From Pseudomonas sp. H1h (GTDB lineage Bacteria > Pseudomonadota > Gammaproteobacteria > Pseudomonadales > Pseudomonadaceae), in contig NZ_AYMJ01000021.1 of NCBI RefSeq assembly GCF_000633255.1, positions 62,001 through 126,000 on the forward strand: a DNA stretch of 64,000 bases. The letters are read 5' to 3'. Position 1 is the first letter of the stretch. Each line of letters opens with the position of its first letter. The notes under the pieces were generated by a model. That model ran no database searches. It was given only the letters and a program-made list of their open reading frames with translations, and was not told the origin of the DNA. Shown piece after piece: positions 8,834-17,101 of this stretch. A program made the translations under genes and the position numbers.

Positions 8834-8861
8834 CATGGAGTTTGAAATCACCACACTTCCC

Positions 8862-8957
8862 CCTGTGGGAGCGGGCTTGCTCGCGAAGGCGTCGGATCAG
8901 TCAGCACATCTGCTGAATGTCAGACAGTATTCGCGAGCAAGCCCGCTCCCACAGGGG
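8862..8957. repeat. REP pair (REPIN) downstream of sbp
   Basis: CCTGTGGGAGCGGGCTTGCT at 8862 and its inverted copy ending GCCCGCTCCCACAGGG at 8956 bracket about 40 bp. It lies between the converging sbp and DUF5666-like genes. Confidence 0.92.
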
Positions 8958-8973
8958 ATTTGTGTGTGACCCA

Positions 8974-9594
8974 CTACATGGGTGGGGTGACGCCATCCTT
9001 GCCGGCGGAGATCGATTGGGCGGTTAGCGTGCCGTCCGCACTCTGGGTGACGAACGTCACGATCTTCACCCCGACCTTGAGCAAGCTGCGATCTCCCGGC
9101 GTCAGGTTGACGATCGGCACATCCTCCGGCACCAGGATCTTCTGCTGCCCGCCCTTGTAGTTCACCGTCAGCACCCGGCCGTTGCTGACCACCAGATCGC
9201 CGACGCTGCCATTGGTCATGCTGCTGCCCTTGGCCAGATCGAACGGCCGATGGCCGTCGCCACTGCCGGCCAGTTCCGGCGGGAATACGTGCACTTCCAT
9301 TGCCTTGAGCGTGCCATCCTCCTGAGGCATGGCGGCCGAGCCGATGTAGCTGCCGGGTTTGATGTCTTCGATATTCGCCAGCGTGACGGCGCGAACCTTG
9401 GTGTCCGCGGTCAACTGGATCACCACGCTCTCGCCGCTGTTGACGTGTACCTTCAACGAATCGGTGCTGACCCCGGTGATCTCGCCGCGTACGCCGAGCC
9501 GCGTACCGGGGGCGTCAGCCGCCTGCACCGCGCTGGCGCCGAGCAGGCCGATCAGGGCAATCGTGGTGGTGTGACGCAGCAACTGACGAAACAT
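8974..9594 (-). CDS. Exported DUF5666-like protein, function unknown
   Basis: A 206-residue protein with a signal peptide (residues 1-25, cleavage after VQA/ADAPG). The mature part is all-beta in appearance, with repeated short OB-like units such as RGEITGVSTDSLKVHV, DTKVRAVTLANIEDIKPGSYIG and VLTVNYKGGQQKILVPEDVPIV. This resembles DUF5666-type periplasmic proteins; no enzyme motif is visible. The start at 9594 has GGAGG 9 bp upstream. It is transcribed alone, convergent with sbp and divergent from the MFS gene. Confidence 0.7.
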   Translation of the reverse strand: MFRQLLRHTTTIALIGLLGASAVQAADAPGTRLGVRGEITGVSTDSLKVHVNSGESVVIQLTADTKVRAVTLANIEDIKPGSYIGSAAMPQEDGTLKAMEVHVFPPELAGSGDGHRPFDLAKGSSMTNGSVGDLVVSNGRVLTVNYKGGQQKILVPEDVPIVNLTPGDRSLLKVGVKIVTFVTQSADGTLTAQSISAGKDGVTPPM

Positions 9595-9741
9595 GGCGAT
9601 CCTCCGGTGATGAACAGTTAAAGCGCTGCAGTAAACATAAGCACGCTATCGAAGAATATGTAAGTGAATGTATCATCACCCCACCCCACCCCGGCCGGAC
9701 GCAAGGTTCGCCGATGAACGCCACCACGCTTGAAGCCAATC

Positions 9742-9756
9742 ATTCCGCAACGGAAT
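9742..9756. promoter_or_regulatory. 15-bp palindrome upstream of MFS gene, possible operator
   Basis: ATTCCG-CAA-CGGAAT is a perfect 6-bp inverted repeat with a 3-bp centre, 87 bp before the MFS start and 148 bp before the divergent DUF5666-like start. The size and T-rich/A-rich ends are like LysR- or TetR-family sites, but no regulator gene is adjacent. The whole gap 9595-9842 otherwise holds no gene that I can support. Confidence 0.4.
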
Positions 9757-9842
9757 AACTGCTATCGATACAAGGCTTCTACCGCCGCCCCGGTGCGTCC
9801 CTTAGCCTCACCGCATTCCCTTTCGCTGGATCGAGAAACCTT

Positions 9843-11030
9843 ATGAACGCCACAACTCACACAATGACCCGAGGCATGGTGCTGCTGTTCGCCTTCTGCT
9901 GCGGCGCCATCGTCGCCAACATCTACTACGCGCAGCCGATCATCGGCCTGATCGCCCCGGACATTGGTCTCTCCGACACCATGGCCAGCTTCATCGTCTC
10001 GCTGACGCAGATCGGTTACGCGCTGGGCCTGTTCTTCCTGGTGCCACTGGGCGACCTGCTGGAAAATCGTCGGTTGATGATCATTACCACCGTGGTGGCG
10101 ATTGCCAGCCTGCTCGGCGCGGCGTTCACCAATCAGCCGAACGTGTTCCTGCTGATTTCGCTGCTGGTGGGGTTCAGTTCGGTGTCAGTGCAGATCCTGA
10201 TTCCGCTCGCCGCGCATCTGGCGCCGGAAGAATCCCGTGGCCGGGTGGTCGGCGGGATCATGGGTGGCCTGCTGCTGGGCATTCTGCTGGCGCGGCCGGT
10301 GTCGAGCGTCGTCGCCGACCACTTCGGCTGGCGCGCGATGTTCATGATTGCCGCAGCGTTGATGGCCGCGATCAGTGTGGTGCTGGCGTTGACCGTGCCC
10401 AAGCGCCAACCGGATCACAGCGCCACGTATGGCCAACTGATCGGCTCGTTGTGGACACTGCTGCGCCAGCAACCGGTACTGCGTCAGCGGGCGTTTTACC
10501 AGGGCTGCATGTTTGCCACGTTCAGCCTGTTCTGGACCGCCGTGCCGCTGGAACTGGCGCGCAACCATGGGCTGTCGCAGAGCGAGATCGCGATCTTCGC
10601 TCTGGTGGGCGCCATCGGTGCCATCGCCGCCCCCATCAGCGGACGCCTGGCCGACGCCGGCCACACCCGCATTGCCTCGCTGCTGGCCATGCTGTTCGCC
10701 AGCCTGAGCTTCCTGCCGGCCTTCATCCACCCGGCCTACAGCGTGATCGGCCTGGCCGTGACCGGCGTCGTGCTCGACTTCTGCGTACAGATGAACATGG
10801 TCCTCGGCCAGCGCGCGGTCTATTCGCTGGACGCCAAAAGCCGCGGTCGCCTGAATGCGCTGTACATGACCAGCATCTTCATCGGCGGCGCCTTCGGCTC
10901 GTCGGTCGCCAGTGCCGTGTATGAGCATGGCGGCTGGTTGTGGATCGTGATTGTCGGCAGCGCATTCCCGTTACTGGCGCTGTTGCGGTTTCTGAGTGCT
11001 TCGCAGCGTGGTTCCTTGGCAACGGCGTAA
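9843..11030 (+). CDS. MFS transporter (drug/sugar efflux type)
   Basis: A 395-residue major facilitator with about twelve membrane segments. The loop between TM2 and TM3 carries VPLGDLLENRRLMI (about residues 66-79), the MFS signature form G-D/R-x-x-x-R-R. A second-half counterpart is GRLADAGHTRIASLL. NIYYAQPIIGLIAPDIGLSD near the N-terminus is common to an efflux subgroup of uncertain substrate. The gene is monocistronic, with a palindrome upstream and a REP remnant downstream. The substrate cannot be named from the sequence. Confidence 0.85.
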   Translation: MNATTHTMTRGMVLLFAFCCGAIVANIYYAQPIIGLIAPDIGLSDTMASFIVSLTQIGYALGLFFLVPLGDLLENRRLMIITTVVAIASLLGAAFTNQPNVFLLISLLVGFSSVSVQILIPLAAHLAPEESRGRVVGGIMGGLLLGILLARPVSSVVADHFGWRAMFMIAAALMAAISVVLALTVPKRQPDHSATYGQLIGSLWTLLRQQPVLRQRAFYQGCMFATFSLFWTAVPLELARNHGLSQSEIAIFALVGAIGAIAAPISGRLADAGHTRIASLLAMLFASLSFLPAFIHPAYSVIGLAVTGVVLDFCVQMNMVLGQRAVYSLDAKSRGRLNALYMTSIFIGGAFGSSVASAVYEHGGWLWIVIVGSAFPLLALLRFLSASQRGSLATA

Positions 11031-11040
11031 GGCGTCAAAA

Positions 11041-11095
11041 GCTTCGCGAGCAGGCTCGCTCCCACAGGACCGCCACTGAACCTGTGGGAGCGCTG
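11041..11095. repeat. Incomplete REP pair after MFS gene
   Basis: CTTCGCGAGCAGGCTCGCTC with CCACAGG is an intact left element. The right partner stops after CCTGTGGGAGCG, right at the end of the convergent hicB gene, so the pair is truncated. Confidence 0.75.
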
Positions 11096-11099
11096 CTAT

Positions 11100-11504
11100 T
11101 CAATACCGAACCAGTTTCTCCATCGCCGCATCCGCCAGAAAGGAGGAGCGGCTTTTGACATTGTGCTCACGCACATATCGATCGATACGCTGGATGACGT
11201 AGCCCGGCAACGTCACGTTGACCTTTTCGGTTTTGCCCATGTAGGGCGAGATATCCAGCTCAAGCATGCCCCAACCCATGTCGGCAAACTCCGGATTATT
11301 GCGATGGGCCGCTGCCGACGTCGGCATCGGAATCGACTCGCCGTCTGCCGCTCTCTCCTGCAGCAGAATGTGGGCGATTTCAACGGCTGCGTTGTAGGCG
11401 TCCTCGAAGGTATCCCCAGCCGTGACGGCGCCGGGAATGTCGGGTATCTGAATCCCGATGGCGGTGTTGTCGTCACCCCATTCGATGCAGATCGGATATT
11501 GCAT
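11100..11504 (-). CDS. hicB: HicB-family antitoxin
   Basis: A 134-residue antitoxin. The N-terminal half has the degenerate RNase-H-like HicB fold (YPICIEWGDDNTAIGIQIPDIPGAVTAGDTFEDAYNAA, the IPD-PG core). The C-terminal half, from about residue 90 (KTEKVNVTLPGYVIQRIDRYVREHNV...RSSFLADAAMEKL), is a ribbon-helix-helix DNA-binding domain. It should bind and neutralise HicA and repress the operon. The start overlaps the hicA stop by one base (TAATG at 11502-11506), so translation is coupled. A palindrome upstream of hicA is the probable operator. Confidence 0.9.
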   Translation of the reverse strand: MQYPICIEWGDDNTAIGIQIPDIPGAVTAGDTFEDAYNAAVEIAHILLQERAADGESIPMPTSAAAHRNNPEFADMGWGMLELDISPYMGKTEKVNVTLPGYVIQRIDRYVREHNVKSRSSFLADAAMEKLVRY

Positions 11505-11716
11505 TATGGATCTCCCTTGCAGCTGGCTGGCGGGTGGTACAACCCGGCACGCCTCCTGATGCTTTTGACCGTCCCCGGCGGCAAATCCTTTTTCGGGTGG
11601 GGAACGGGAATCGTGTACGGGTTGTAGCGGTGAATGAAGATGTGATGACTGCCGGTGACTCGATCCAGCGCCCAGCCTGCCTCCTCCAGTTCCTTGATCA
11701 ATAGCCTGCTTTGCAC
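11504..11716 (-). CDS. hicA: HicA-family mRNA interferase toxin
   Basis: A 70-residue toxin with the double-stranded-RNA-binding-like HicA fold: LLIKELEEAGWALDRVTGSHHIFIH then PHPKKDLPPGTVKSIRRRAGL. The catalytic His is in GSHH (about residues 23-24). The start is GTG at 11716 with a strong AAGGAGG a few bases upstream. The gene precedes hicB, the usual toxin-first order. The length is typical, so the toxin appears intact. Confidence 0.9.
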   Translation of the reverse strand: MQSRLLIKELEEAGWALDRVTGSHHIFIHRYNPYTIPVPHPKKDLPPGTVKSIRRRAGLYHPPASCKGDP

Positions 11717-11746
11717 CTACCGCCTCCTTGCTCCGGACGAATAAAA

Positions 11747-11762
11747 ATAACTCTAGAGTTAT
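11747..11762. promoter_or_regulatory. Perfect 16-bp palindrome upstream of hicAB
   Basis: ATAACTCTAGAGTTAT is a perfect palindrome 31 bp before the hicA start in an AT-rich stretch. Because HicB carries a ribbon-helix-helix domain, this is the natural candidate operator for autoregulation. The rest of 11717-11937 shows no gene. Confidence 0.6.
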
Positions 11763-11937
11763 CTTTACTCAAGCACAGAAATCGATAGAACGACGTTCGG
11801 TTGTTTTACAGGGTGTGATCAACCCAGCCATTCCGGTGAAGCATGAATGCTATGCCCGGCACCTGCGTTCCGCTGCCCTCGCATGACGGTCATCCTTGAA
11901 TCGAGCCACTCACGGCTCTCCCCAAGGAATTTCGACC

Positions 11938-12594
11938 ATGACCCTGCAAGCAAGACTCGATGCCTTCAAAGCCGACTTCAAGGCCGGCAAACCCCCTTAC
12001 AACGCCCCCGCCGACATTCACCCGGTGATGGAGCGCGCCACTGCCGAACTGATCGCCGGCGGCGCGGCAAGCCGTGCCTTGAAAGTCGGCGACATGGCGC
12101 CTCTGTTCACCCTGAAAGACCCCGAAGGCCATCCCGTATCGTCGGTTGATCTGTTGGCGCAAGGGCCGTTGGTGCTGTCCTTCTATCGCGGCGTCTGGTG
12201 CCCGTACTGCAACATGGAGCTGCAGGCGTTGCAGGCCTTTCTCCCTTCGATTCAGCACGCCGGGGCCAGTCTGCTGGCAATTTCGCCACAGATCGCCGCC
12301 AACAGCCGCAAGTCGCAACGCATCAACGAACTGCAGTTTCCGATCCTCAGCGACCCGCGCAATGACGTGGCGGCGGCGTTCGGCCTGCGCTTCGAATTAC
12401 CGGATTACCTGATCGAGCTGTACAAGAACCTGCGTAACGACCTGCCGACGTTCAACGATGATCCATCGTGGACATTGCCAATGCCGGCGCGTTATGTGAT
12501 TGGTCAAAATGGCGTGATTCGTTACGCCGAGGTCAACCCGGATTACACTCAGCGTCCCGAGCCTGAAGCGATGCTGGATGCATTGCGCGGCTGA
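11938..12594 (+). CDS. Peroxiredoxin-like family protein (AhpC/TSA)
   Basis: A 218-residue thioredoxin-fold protein. MAPLFTLKDPEGHPVS is the peroxiredoxin N-terminal strand-turn and FYRGVWCPYCNMELQAL (about residues 80-96) carries a CxxC in place of the classical T-x-x-C. It probably reduces peroxides or disulfides in the cytoplasm; there is no signal peptide. The ATG at 11938 is chosen because AAGGAA lies 9 bp upstream; a longer frame from 11896 lacks such a site. The SDR gene starts 27 bp downstream, so the two may be co-transcribed. Confidence 0.85.
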   Translation: MTLQARLDAFKADFKAGKPPYNAPADIHPVMERATAELIAGGAASRALKVGDMAPLFTLKDPEGHPVSSVDLLAQGPLVLSFYRGVWCPYCNMELQALQAFLPSIQHAGASLLAISPQIAANSRKSQRINELQFPILSDPRNDVAAAFGLRFELPDYLIELYKNLRNDLPTFNDDPSWTLPMPARYVIGQNGVIRYAEVNPDYTQRPEPEAMLDALRG

Positions 12595-12621
12595 TCCGAT
12601 CCCATGTGCCCAGGAGTTGCC

Positions 12622-13341
12622 ATGACCCGACGTACTTTCCTCATCACTGGCGCCAGCAAGGGCATCGGCCGGGCGCTGGCCGAGCATCTGGACCGTGCCG
12701 GGCACCGGGTGGTGGGGATTGCCCGCCAGCCCGACCTGAGCTTTCCGGGCATCCTGTTTCCGTTGGACCTGAGTGATCGCGAGCTGACCCGCCAGGTGCT
12801 GGCCGAACTGGCGCGTACATATGAGTTCGATGGGCTGGTAAACAACGTCGGGCTGGTCCGCCCGCAGGCGCTGGGGGATATCGATCTGGACGCGTTCGAC
12901 GACGTGATGCGTCTGAATCTGCATTCAGCGTTGCAGGCCACCCAGGCATTGCTGCCGGGGATGCGCACGCGGGGTTGGGGTCGGGTGGTGAACATCTCCA
13001 GCCTGACGGTACTGGGCATCACCCAACGTACAGCCTATGCGGCGGCGAAAGCGGCGCTGGTCAGCTTCACCCGTTCGTGGGCGCTGGAGCTGGCGCAGAC
13101 CGGGATCACCGTGAATGCGGTGGCGCCAGGACCAACCGAGACGGAATTGTTTCGCGCCAACAATCCGCCGGGCAGCGAGGGTGAAGCGCGCTATCTGGCC
13201 GCAGTGCCGATGGGACGTCTGGGGCAGCCGGAGGAGATTGCCTCGGCGATTGCGTTTCTGTTGTCCGAGCAGAGCGGGTTTATCACCGGGCAGACGTTGT
13301 TTGTCGATGGCGGCGCCTCAGTCGGCAAAGCCGCATTCTGA
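12622..13341 (+). CDS. SDR family oxidoreductase
   Basis: A 239-residue classical short-chain dehydrogenase. The cofactor motif TGASKGIGRAL is at residues 8-18, NNVGLV near residue 75, and the catalytic Ser (NISSLTV) with YAAAK (Tyr and Lys) near residues 132-150. The C-terminal SGFITGQTLFVDGG is standard. AGGAG 5 bp before the ATG at 12622 decides the start over an in-frame ATG at 12604. The substrate is not identifiable. The gene is close behind the peroxiredoxin-like gene and is separated from the LysR gene by a REP pair. Confidence 0.9.
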   Translation: MTRRTFLITGASKGIGRALAEHLDRAGHRVVGIARQPDLSFPGILFPLDLSDRELTRQVLAELARTYEFDGLVNNVGLVRPQALGDIDLDAFDDVMRLNLHSALQATQALLPGMRTRGWGRVVNISSLTVLGITQRTAYAAAKAALVSFTRSWALELAQTGITVNAVAPGPTETELFRANNPPGSEGEARYLAAVPMGRLGQPEEIASAIAFLLSEQSGFITGQTLFVDGGASVGKAAF

Positions 13342-13355
13342 CCAACACCCCATTC

Positions 13356-13450
13356 CCCTGTGGGAGTGAGCCTGCTCGCGATAGCGTCCGTCCAGCCAAC
13401 ATTGAATAGACGGCACACCGCTATCGCGAGCAGGCTCACTCCTACAGGGG
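13356..13450. repeat. REP pair (REPIN) between SDR and LysR genes
   Basis: CCTGTGGGAGTGAGCCTGCT and the inverted CGCGAGCAGGCTCACTCCTA surround a partly symmetric centre (CGCTATCGCGAG on the right answering CTCGCGATAGCG on the left), giving a stem of over 25 bp including the flanks. The LysR start follows 37 bp later. Confidence 0.9.
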
Positions 13451-13486
13451 TTATTCCACAGCCTCAAGATTGTGCAAGGACATGAG

Positions 13487-14368
13487 ATGGACCGCCTCGC
13501 TGCCATGGAAACCTTCGTCTGCGTCGTCGAAACCGGCTCGTTTTCCGCCGCCGCCCGACGGCTGAATATCGGCCAGCCCGCCGTGTCGAAGACTATCGCG
13601 CAGCTGGAAAGGCACTTGGCGGTCAGCCTGTTGCTGCGCTCGACCCGGGGCCTGACCCCGACCGAGGCCGGGCTGGCCTATTTCGAACGCGCCAAACGCG
13701 CCATCGATGAAGCCAACGAGGCCGACAACGCCGCCCGAGGCAGCGCCGGCGGGTTGAGCGGCAACTTGCGCATCAGCGCTGCGGTGACCTTCGGCCGTCT
13801 GCACGTCGTACCGCACCTGGGGGCGTTTCTCGATCAGCATCCACAACTGAACATCGACTTGCTGCTCGACGACCGCAACATCAACCTCGTCGAAGAAGGC
13901 ATCGATGTCGCCCTGCGCATGGGCGCCCTGACCGATTCGGGCCTGACCGCACGCAAGATCGCCGATTGCCGCCGCGTGGTGCTCGGCACCCCGGCCTACT
14001 TTGCCAAGCACGGCGAACCGAGCTGCCCCGCCGACCTGAGCAAACACCAGGCCGTCGTCTACAACCTCGGCGGCGGCACCGCCTGGCAGTTCACCAAAGG
14101 CGCGGAACAACAATCGGTGATCCTCAGCGGACGCTTGCGCGTCAGCGCGGCCGAGGGCGTGCGCGAAGCGGTTCTGGCCGATCAGGGCCTGACGCTCGCC
14201 TCCGAATGGATGTTCGCCCCGGAACTGGCCAGCGGCGCGGTGAAAACCGTCATGCCTGACTGGACACTGCCTGATCTGGATTTATGGGCGGTATTTGCGA
14301 CGGGGAGAATGGCCAGCGCCAAGGCGCGGGCGTTTGTCGACTATGTGCAGGGGTTGTTGGCCAGATGA
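13487..14368 (+). CDS. LysR-family transcriptional regulator
   Basis: A 293-residue regulator. The N-terminal winged helix-turn-helix is plain: METFVCVVETGSFSAAARRLNIG then AVSKTIAQLERHL (about residues 6-45). The rest is a LysR substrate-binding domain of the type-2 periplasmic-binding fold. The ATG at 13487 has AAGGA 6 bp upstream; a GTG at 13472 is in frame but lacks a site. It probably controls a nearby SDR or peroxiredoxin gene, but it is co-directional rather than divergent, so the target is not settled. Confidence 0.88.
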   Translation: MDRLAAMETFVCVVETGSFSAAARRLNIGQPAVSKTIAQLERHLAVSLLLRSTRGLTPTEAGLAYFERAKRAIDEANEADNAARGSAGGLSGNLRISAAVTFGRLHVVPHLGAFLDQHPQLNIDLLLDDRNINLVEEGIDVALRMGALTDSGLTARKIADCRRVVLGTPAYFAKHGEPSCPADLSKHQAVVYNLGGGTAWQFTKGAEQQSVILSGRLRVSAAEGVREAVLADQGLTLASEWMFAPELASGAVKTVMPDWTLPDLDLWAVFATGRMASAKARAFVDYVQGLLAR

Positions 14369-14435
14369 ACAGCCAGATCAAAAAATCACAGGCTTCGCCA
14401 GCGCCTGCAGGGTGGCGATTGCAACGCTTCAAAAC

Positions 14436-14463
14436 AAAACGGCGATCCGAAGATCGCCGTTTT
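14436..14463. terminator. Bidirectional terminator between LysR and lipoprotein genes
   Basis: AAAACGGCGATC and GATCGCCGTTTT form a perfect 12-bp stem with a 4-nt loop. It stands between two convergent genes and ends 2 bp from the lipoprotein stop, with a T run in each direction. Confidence 0.93.
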
Positions 14464-14465
14464 CA

Positions 14466-14870
14466 TTACTGCCCGAACTGCTTGCCCAAACCCGGGGGCA
14501 CGCCGTGAATGTCGGTGTCTTCCCACGGGCCGTTGGGGCCGATCGAGCGGCTCCAGCCGTTGTTCCAGCGGAAGTAGGTGCGCTGGCGATAGAAGGTGTT
14601 GGGCTGGTCGTCGAGGACGTAGACGCCGAGCTTCTGGTCCCAGTGGCTGTTGCCGCCGGGTGGCGGGGCGAAGCTGGCTGAGGTGCGCGGGACAGGCTTG
14701 GACGGTTTGGCCGGAATGCTTTTGCCCGGGGTCGGCGAGGTCGACGGGGTCGGGCTCGGTTGTGACGGCGGGATCGGTGGCAGACTGGTGGTCGGCTCCG
14801 GTCGGTGCACCGCACATGCGCTCATGCCCAGGGCCAGTGTGATGACTGTGATGCGGGCGAGGCTGTGCAT
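14466..14870 (-). CDS. Small proline-rich lipoprotein, function unknown
   Basis: A 134-residue protein with an N-terminal lipoprotein signal; the lipobox is LGMSAC with the acylated Cys near residue 19. Next is a low-complexity Pro/Ser/Thr segment to about residue 70, likely a flexible tether. The C-terminal portion (WDQKLGVYVLDDQPNTFYRQRTYFRWNNGWSRSI split over two stretches) resembles small YXWXXXW-type Pseudomonas envelope proteins. It follows ccmI by 28 bp in the same direction and may be read from the ccm operon, although no role in cytochrome maturation is known to me. Confidence 0.7.
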   Translation of the reverse strand: MHSLARITVITLALGMSACAVHRPEPTTSLPPIPPSQPSPTPSTSPTPGKSIPAKPSKPVPRTSASFAPPPGGNSHWDQKLGVYVLDDQPNTFYRQRTYFRWNNGWSRSIGPNGPWEDTDIHGVPPGLGKQFGQ

Positions 14871-14898
14871 GGCGGTGCTTTCCTGTGGGTTCCGGCGG

Positions 14899-16101
14899 CT
14901 ATTTGTCCGGGCTGTCGATGATCAGTTTTTGTGGCGCGGTGGTGCTGCTGGCCAGTGGGCCGCTGCGCCCTACCCATTCCCCGGCGGTCGGCTGACCGGC
15001 ACGGGAGATGCGCGCAACCAGTTGGACTTCAGGAAAGTTCGACAGTTTCAACTGCGGCATCATGGCGTCGGCATCGCCCAGCTCGATGGTCACCGGCAGA
15101 TCGGCCACGGTCAGGCGCTTGGCCGCCAGCGGTGCCGGTGGGCCGGACGTCGCGCGCGCGAAGATGAACACGCTGTCATCCGGTTTCACCTTGCTGCGCA
15201 GTTCACTGGCCAGGTCAACGTGGACCCTGAGCAATGCAGCGACCTTGGCGGCCGGCGCTTCGGCGACCTTGCCGCCACTGGCCTGCAGGCGCTCGGTGGC
15301 GCGCTCGATCCCGCCTTGCAGCGCAGCGCGGGAGTTGTCGTCAGCGGGCAATTGCGCCAGCAGGCGATTCCAGTAATCGATGGCTTGCTGGTACCGCTCG
15401 CCCTCGAACGCTGCGATGCCCAGCAGGCCGAGGCTGGTGACTTCTTTCGGATCGGCTTTCAGCGCTTCGTCGGTCAGGGCCTGGATCTTGTCCGACCACT
15501 TCTTGCCATCGGCAAAGTATTGCGCCTGCGCCCACTGGCCGAGCAGTTCCGGCTGCCGACCCGCCAGGTTGGCCGCGCGCTCGAACATCTTCGCTGCGTC
15601 CGCCGGACGATCCTGAGCCATGTAGGTGCGACCAAGGAAGTACAGGCCTTCCGCCGAGTCCGGTTGCGCAGCAACGGCGCGCTCCAGACGTTGGGTCATC
15701 TCCTCCATCGATTGCGGCGCCTGGGCGAATTCGCGGGTCAGTTCGACCTTGTCGGCCGCGCCGAAATGCAGATACAGCCCCAGGCCCAACACCGGCACCA
15801 GCACCGCTGCCAGCAGCGGCAATGGTTTGCCCAGCTTCGAGACGCGCGGCGCGGCAACGCCTTCGGTGTCCGCGAGCAGTTCACGCGCAGCTTCCGCGCG
15901 GCCACTGTCCATTTGCGCGGCATCGAGTACGCCTTCGGCCTGCTGCGATTGCAACTCGGCCACGCGTTCCTGATACAACGCGACGTTCAGGGCAGTACGA
16001 TCCTCTTCACGCTGGGCGCGACGGCCACGCAAAACCGGGATCAGCAGAAAACTCAGGGCGACCAGAAGCAACAGCCCTGCGGCAAGCCAGAAATCAATCA
16101 T
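14899..16101 (-). CDS. ccmI: Cytochrome c biogenesis protein CcmI
   Basis: A 400-residue membrane protein. Two N-terminal membrane segments (about residues 4-22 and 92-112) flank a cytoplasmic coiled segment. The periplasmic part contains TPR repeats (for example EGLYFLGRTYMAQDRPADAAKMFERA) followed by a beta-rich C-terminal domain. CcmI captures the apocytochrome c C-terminus and presents it to CcmF/H. Its start overlaps ccmH by 4 bp (16098-16101). It is the last of the nine ccm genes. Confidence 0.93.
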   Translation of the reverse strand: MIDFWLAAGLLLLVALSFLLIPVLRGRRAQREEDRTALNVALYQERVAELQSQQAEGVLDAAQMDSGRAEAARELLADTEGVAAPRVSKLGKPLPLLAAVLVPVLGLGLYLHFGAADKVELTREFAQAPQSMEEMTQRLERAVAAQPDSAEGLYFLGRTYMAQDRPADAAKMFERAANLAGRQPELLGQWAQAQYFADGKKWSDKIQALTDEALKADPKEVTSLGLLGIAAFEGERYQQAIDYWNRLLAQLPADDNSRAALQGGIERATERLQASGGKVAEAPAAKVAALLRVHVDLASELRSKVKPDDSVFIFARATSGPPAPLAAKRLTVADLPVTIELGDADAMMPQLKLSNFPEVQLVARISRAGQPTAGEWVGRSGPLASSTTAPQKLIIDSPDK

Positions 16102-16568
16102 TCTTGGTTTTTATCCAACAGTTGGTCGAGGCGCTGACGTTCTTCGATGGACAGCGATTGCGGGGTCTCGGCGCGCTGGCCGCGACGACGGCGAACGATC
16201 ACCACGATCACCACCAGACCACCCAGCAACAACCCGGCCGGGCCGAACCACAGCAGTGCGGTCTTGGCGTTGAGTGCCGGTTTGTAGCGGACGAAATCAC
16301 CGTAGCGGTCGACCATGAAGTCGATGATCTGCTGATTGTCCTTGCCCTCGCCGAGCATGCGGAAAATCTCTTTGCGCAGGTCGGCGGCAATCGGTGCGTT
16401 GGAGTCGGCGATGTCCTGGTTCTGGCACTTGGGGCAGCGCAGCTCCTTGGTCAACTCGCGGAAACGCTCGCGATCACCTTCTTTGGCGAACTCATAAGTG
16501 TCGATCGCGGCATGCGCCACGCCGACCAGACTCAAGCCCAATACCACGGCGGCGAGAAAACGCTTCAT
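16098..16568 (-). CDS. ccmH: Cytochrome c biogenesis protein CcmH
   Basis: A 156-residue protein with a signal sequence (residues 1-20, ending AHA), a periplasmic helical domain with the redox motif LRCPKCQNQDIADSNA (Cys pair near residues 43-46), and a C-terminal membrane anchor (about residues 102-122). It reduces the haem-binding CxxCH thiols of apocytochrome c. It overlaps ccmG and ccmI by 4 bp each. The short form without fused TPRs is usual in pseudomonads, because CcmI is separate. Confidence 0.95.
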   Translation of the reverse strand: MKRFLAAVVLGLSLVGVAHAAIDTYEFAKEGDRERFRELTKELRCPKCQNQDIADSNAPIAADLRKEIFRMLGEGKDNQQIIDFMVDRYGDFVRYKPALNAKTALLWFGPAGLLLGGLVVIVVIVRRRRGQRAETPQSLSIEERQRLDQLLDKNQE

Positions 16569-17101
16569 GGCTTGGCCTCATCGACCAGCGCCTGATACTT
16601 GGCCGCGAGCTTCTCGCGCCAGACCTGCTCGTCGATCACACCCACGTACTTGTCGCGAATGATGCCCTTGGCGTCGATGAAGAAGGTTTCCGGCGCACCG
16701 TACACGCCGAGGTTCAGGCCCAGCGAGCCTTCGTCGTCACGGATGTCCAGCACATACGGGTTGTGGAACTCGGCCAGCCACTTCAAGGCATCGGTGTTGG
16801 TGTCCTTGTAGTTGATGCCGTAGATCACCACGCCGCGCTCGGCGAGTTTGTTCAGCACCGGGTGCTCGACCCGGCAGGAAATGCACCAGGTGCCCCAGAC
16901 GTTGACCAGCGCCGGCTTGCCGAGAATGTCCGCCTTGGTCAGGGTCTTGTCGCCCTGCACGTTCGGCAGGCTGAACTCCGGGAACGGCTTGTTGATCATC
17001 GCCGACGGCAGTTCCGCCGGATCGAGGTACAGACCGCGATAAAGAAATACCGCCACCAGCAGGAAAATCGCCAGTGGCACCAGCATCAACCAACGTCTCA
17101 T
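16565..17101 (-). CDS. ccmG: Thiol:disulfide interchange protein CcmG (DsbE)
   Basis: A 178-residue membrane-anchored thioredoxin-like protein. One N-terminal membrane segment (residues 4-24) is followed by the CcmG domain with the active site VWGTWCISCRVEHPVL (Cys near residues 73 and 76). GVYGAPETFFID contains the family cis-proline loop. It keeps the apocytochrome/CcmH thiols reduced in the periplasm. The 4-bp overlaps with ccmF and ccmH indicate coupled translation. Confidence 0.95.
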   Translation of the reverse strand: MRRWLMLVPLAIFLLVAVFLYRGLYLDPAELPSAMINKPFPEFSLPNVQGDKTLTKADILGKPALVNVWGTWCISCRVEHPVLNKLAERGVVIYGINYKDTNTDALKWLAEFHNPYVLDIRDDEGSLGLNLGVYGAPETFFIDAKGIIRDKYVGVIDEQVWREKLAAKYQALVDEAKP

